Below are positions 45,116-47,552 of a DNA stretch of 47,552 bases, piece after piece; positions within the stretch are counted from its first letter, which is position 1, and every line of letters starts with the position of its first letter. This stretch comes from Actinomycetes bacterium (GTDB taxonomy: Bacteria; Actinomycetota; Acidimicrobiia; Acidimicrobiales; GCA-2861595), in NCBI GenBank assembly GCA_023264975.1, contig JAHFUS010000004.1, positions 1 to 47,552 on the forward strand. The letters are read 5' to 3'. The notes below the pieces were generated by a model that ran no database searches, was not told the origin of the DNA, and worked only from the letters and a program-made list of their open reading frames with translations. The position numbers and the translations under genes are program-made.

Positions 45116-46867
45116 ATGACCAGGTCCAGGTGGGCGAGGAAGGCTGCATGCGCAGCGGCGCTGGTGGCGGCAGGGCTGCTCCCGGCGGTCACGGCGGGGC
45201 CGGCACGGGCCAACCACATCGTGCTCGCATCGCTCCAGGTCACGCCCGAGATCAGTTCGGTGCAGGTGGGCGACACCGTCACGCTCACGGCCCACTTCAA
45301 GACCTCGGTCGTCAGCGTCGGTTCGAAGGTCAACTTCCACTTCGAAGGAGGCCCCCTCGCCGGGACCCCGGACATGAGCTGCACCATCGCGGCGCTCGCC
45401 ACCACGTGCACGGTGCAGGTGGTGTCGAGCGTGTCGGGGTCGTCCCTGGTGCGGGCGTCGTTCGACGGCTCGACGAATGTCGACGCCACCGAGGGCCGGT
45501 TGGCCAGCTCCGCTACGTCCGGCGTCACGGCCGACTGCATCACCCCCGAGGAGGGCGAGACCGAGGCGACCGCCTGTCGGTCCGGCGACGTTCCCGCCGC
45601 AGGCACGGTGGCCGAGCCCGACGACACCGACGTGGTGCGGGTCACCTGGCGTGATCGCGGCGTCGACGTGGTGCCTGACAGCCAGGCCAAGGCCCTCAAC
45701 GAGATGGCCACACTCACGGCTACCGCCTACAACCTCAACGGCACCCCGGCAGCCAACGTGCCCGTGAAGTTCGAGTTCTTCGATGCGTCCGTGTCGGACC
45801 CGGGGGGCGGGAACACGCCGGCCACACCCGACAAGGCCTGCACCACGGGGGCGAACGGCACCTGCGCCATCACCTTCACGCAGGCGACGGACGGCATCGA
45901 CCTCCTCTGCGCGTGGACGTTGTCGACGCCGCCGGCCATGTCGGGCAAGGCCACCGACTCGGGCGGCGTCTGCAACTCCGAGGTGCTCTTCGACGTCGGC
46001 GGCAACGACGGGACGCCGGCCCCCATCGACGACGCCATCGACGTCGTCCGGGTCCTCTGGGGCAAGGCCAACCCGGTCATCACCCAGCCGACGGTCACGC
46101 CTCCGGTCCCCGTCGGCAGCGGCTATTGGCTGGTGGCCTCCGACGGCGGCATCTTCGCCCTCGGCGACGCCGTGTTCCAGGGGTCGACAGGCGCCATCAA
46201 GCTGAACCAGCCCATCGTCGGTATGACGTCCACGCCCACCCGCAAGGGCTACTTCCTTGTGGCGTCGGACGGCGGGATCTTCGCCTTCGGCGACGCCGTG
46301 TTCCGGGGCTCCACGGGCGCCGTCAAGCTCAACCAGCCCATCGTGGGCATGGCCACCACACCCAGCGGAAACGGGTATTTCCTGGTGGCCAAGGACGGCG
46401 GCATCTTCGCCTTCGGCAGCGCCGTGTTCCAGGGCTCCACGGGCGCCATCAAGCTGGCCCAACCCATCGTGGGCATGGACGTGACGCCCTCCGGCCAGGG
46501 GTACTTCCTCGTCGCCGCCGACGGCGGGGTGTTCGCCTTCGGCGACGCCGTCTTCCGGGGGTCGACGGGCGCCCTCAAGCTGGCCAGGCCCATCGTGGGC
46601 ATCACCGCGACCACCACGGGCAAGGGCTACTACCTGGTGGCGTCCGACGGCGGCATCTTCGCCTTCGGGGATGCGGTCTTCCGCGGCTCGACCGGCGCCA
46701 TCAGGCTCAACCAGCCCATCGTGGGCATGAGCCGCAGCGTCACCGGCCTCGGCTACCGCCTGGTGGCGTCCGACGGCGGCATCTTCGCCTTCGGTGACGC
46801 GCTGTTCAAGGGATCCACGAGCGCTATCAAGCTCAACAAGCCCATGGTGGGGATGGCCGGCTTCTAG
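45116..46867 (+). CDS. Secreted protein with six 42-residue [10 protein letters not shown] repeats
   Basis: The 583-aa protein starts at ATG 45116 (GGCAGGAGGG site). A signal peptide with a twin-Arg-like start (RWARKAACAAALVAAGLLPA) and cleavage near ARA precedes two Ig-like/big-domain segments (LQVTPEISSVQVGDTVTLTA, then AATYN-type invasin repeats with YNLNGTPAANVPVKFEF). From about residue 340 six repeats of 42 residues follow: GY-[WFYR][16 protein letters not shown] then [QR][15 protein letters not shown]. They resemble blades of a beta-propeller or a wall-binding repeat. It is probably surface-exposed. A close paralogue in opposite orientation starts at 47552. Confidence 0.85.
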   Translation: MTRSRWARKAACAAALVAAGLLPAVTAGPARANHIVLASLQVTPEISSVQVGDTVTLTAHFKTSVVSVGSKVNFHFEGGPLAGTPDMSCTIAALATTCTVQVVSSVSGSSLVRASFDGSTNVDATEGRLASSATSGVTADCITPEEGETEATACRSGDVPAAGTVAEPDDTDVVRVTWRDRGVDVVPDSQAKALNEMATLTATAYNLNGTPAANVPVKFEFFDASVSDPGGGNTPATPDKACTTGANGTCAITFTQATDGIDLLCAWTLSTPPAMSGKATDSGGVCNSEVLFDVGGNDGTPAPIDDAIDVVRVLWGKANPVITQPTVTPPVPVGSGYWLVASDGGIFALGDAVFQGSTGAIKLNQPIVGMTSTPTRKGYFLVASDGGIFAFGDAVFRGSTGAVKLNQPIVGMATTPSGNGYFLVAKDGGIFAFGSAVFQGSTGAIKLAQPIVGMDVTPSGQGYFLVAADGGVFAFGDAVFRGSTGALKLARPIVGITATTTGKGYYLVASDGGIFAFGDAVFRGSTGAIRLNQPIVGMSRSVTGLGYRLVASDGGIFAFGDALFKGSTSAIKLNKPMVGMAGF

Positions 46868-46894
46868 GCCTCACCTTCGGTTCGGTCTCGCCTC

Positions 46895-47025
46895 GGAACC
46901 GGAGGTTCCTTCGGCGAATCTGATCGTGCTCCGGGAGTCCGGCGGAGCCGGCCACCCGGAGCGCTGACGGCTTGTTCGGCCGGCAGCCGGAGGGGCCGCC
47001 TTCGGCGGCGTGGGCGGCCGCCGGC
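46895..47025. repeat. Multi-hairpin intergenic element, copy B (between repeat paralogues)
   Basis: Contains in order the palindromes GGAACC-GGA-GGTTCC (46895), CCGGC-GGA-GCCGG, CCGGC-A-GCCGG, GCCGCC-TTC-GGCGGC and GGCGGCCGCCGGC (47013). These are the same as in 25122-25263 in inverted orientation; spacers between them differ. Confidence 0.75.
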
Positions 47026-47057
47026 CGGCCCTGGCGCACCCCCTGGGCCTTGGCGCG

Positions 47058-47093
47058 GAACGTCCCCGGCTCCGCTTGGAGCCGGGGACGTTC
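47058..47093. terminator. Perfect 16-bp hairpin
   Basis: GAACGTCCCCGGCTCC (47058-47073) and its exact complement (47078-47093) with loop GCTT. It is close to the stop of the minus-strand repeat gene and is probably its terminator; there is no T-tract. Confidence 0.65.
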
Positions 47094-47117
47094 TCGTTGC
47101 TGCGGGCTGGCGGTGGG

Positions 47118-47552
47118 CTACGGGGTCGCAGCCATGCCGACGACCGGCTTGTTGAGCCTGATTGCGCCGGTCGACCCCTGGAAGGTGGCGTCGCCGAAGG
47201 CGAAGATGCCGCCGTCCGCCGCCACCAGCCAGTAGCCGGCGCCGCTGGCGGTCGCCGCCATGCCGACAACGGGCAGGTTCAGCCTGATGGCGCCGGTGGA
47301 GCCCTTGAAGACGGCGTCGCCGAAGGCGAAGATCCCGCCGTCGGAGGCCACCAGGAAGTACCCGTTCCCGCCGGGCGTCGTAGCCATGCCGACCACCGGC
47401 CTGTTCAGCCTGATGGCGCCGGTGGAGCCCCTGAAGACGGCGTCGCCGAAGGCGAAGATCCCGCCGTCGGAGGCCACCAGGAAGTACCCGTTGCCGCTGG
47501 GTGTGGTGGCCATGCCCACGATGGGCTGGTTCAGCCTGATGGCGCCGGTGGA
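47118..47552 (-). CDS. Second [10 protein letters not shown]-repeat protein, partial (3' end only)
   Basis: The C-terminal part of a paralogue of the protein at 45116, read leftward from the window edge. At least three full 42-residue units are present ([19 protein letters not shown] twice, then [19 protein letters not shown]), ending [10 protein letters not shown] at 47118. The repeats are almost identical to each other at the DNA level, more than those of the plus-strand gene. The N-terminus and secretion signal lie outside the window. Confidence 0.85.
   Translation of the reverse strand, partial: STGAIRLNQPIVGMATTPSGNGYFLVASDGGIFAFGDAVFRGSTGAIRLNRPVVGMATTPGGNGYFLVASDGGIFAFGDAVFKGSTGAIRLNLPVVGMAATASGAGYWLVAADGGIFAFGDATFQGSTGAIRLNKPVVGMAATP

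Noticed and set aside
45116-47552. Regular repeats mistaken for a CRISPR array
   Set aside because: Units are 126-base coding repeats without spacers of constant length and encode a continuous protein pattern.

Overview
The window is high-GC DNA with many GTG starts and GTGA/TAGTG gene overlaps. Its chromosomal part carries strongly actinobacterial genes: a WhiB regulator, a PdtaS-type kinase, DUF3107, DUF3090, an SCO1664-type protein, an MSMEG_4193-type phosphatase and an F420-type FrhB protein. Together with the paired ArsA-like ATPases and the [10 protein letters not shown]-repeat surface proteins this suggests an actinobacterium, probably of the Acidimicrobiia type. The taxonomic placement is inference.

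Region 1 (1-15485) is a decayed mobile region. It holds a truncated and frameshifted SNF2-like helicase, two tyrosine recombinases and a DUF6262 protein, a VapBC-type toxin-antitoxin pair, an excisionase-like HTH protein and a MobF/TraA relaxase-helicase broken by an extra 5-bp repeat. The two recombinases, the DUF6262 gene, rarA and two small unknown genes lie head to tail on the minus strand, and every junction is a 4-base GTGA overlap. A lipoprotein and a TolB-like propeller gene follow; the propeller gene is shattered by frameshifts and by an IS110-family insertion. A 22-base poly-C run and a tRNA-Arg(TCT) gene close the region, with a truncated integrase start beyond the tRNA.

Region 2 (15900-25600) is housekeeping and signalling DNA: a CvfC-like Nfu_N/HEAT protein coupled to a cupin, a remnant of an ATPase-type regulator, and a plus-strand run of lgt, DUF3107, two ArsA-like ATPases, an O-methyltransferase, a PHP phosphoesterase and a PdtaS-like kinase, facing a convergent whiB. 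Between the two ArsA genes lie five perfect 14-bp repeats, each a tiny ATG...TGA reading frame that overlaps the next. A perfect CRP-type palindrome lies upstream of whiB.

Region 3 (25800-39700) contains a glycerophosphodiester phosphodiesterase, a diacylglycerol-kinase-like lipid kinase, a SigB/F-type sigma factor with its RsbW-like partner, etfB-etfA with a coupled lipoprotein, a DivIVA-like coiled coil, the SCO1664/DUF3090/phosphomutase cluster, a type-5 uracil-DNA glycosylase, FrhB, aminopeptidase N, a ferredoxin and a small unknown protein.

Region 4 (39869-47552) has an MMPL transporter, xseA-xseB, a metallophosphoesterase and two convergent paralogues built from 42-residue repeats. The spacer between the paralogues carries a multi-hairpin element that also occurs, inverted, between pdtaS and whiB.
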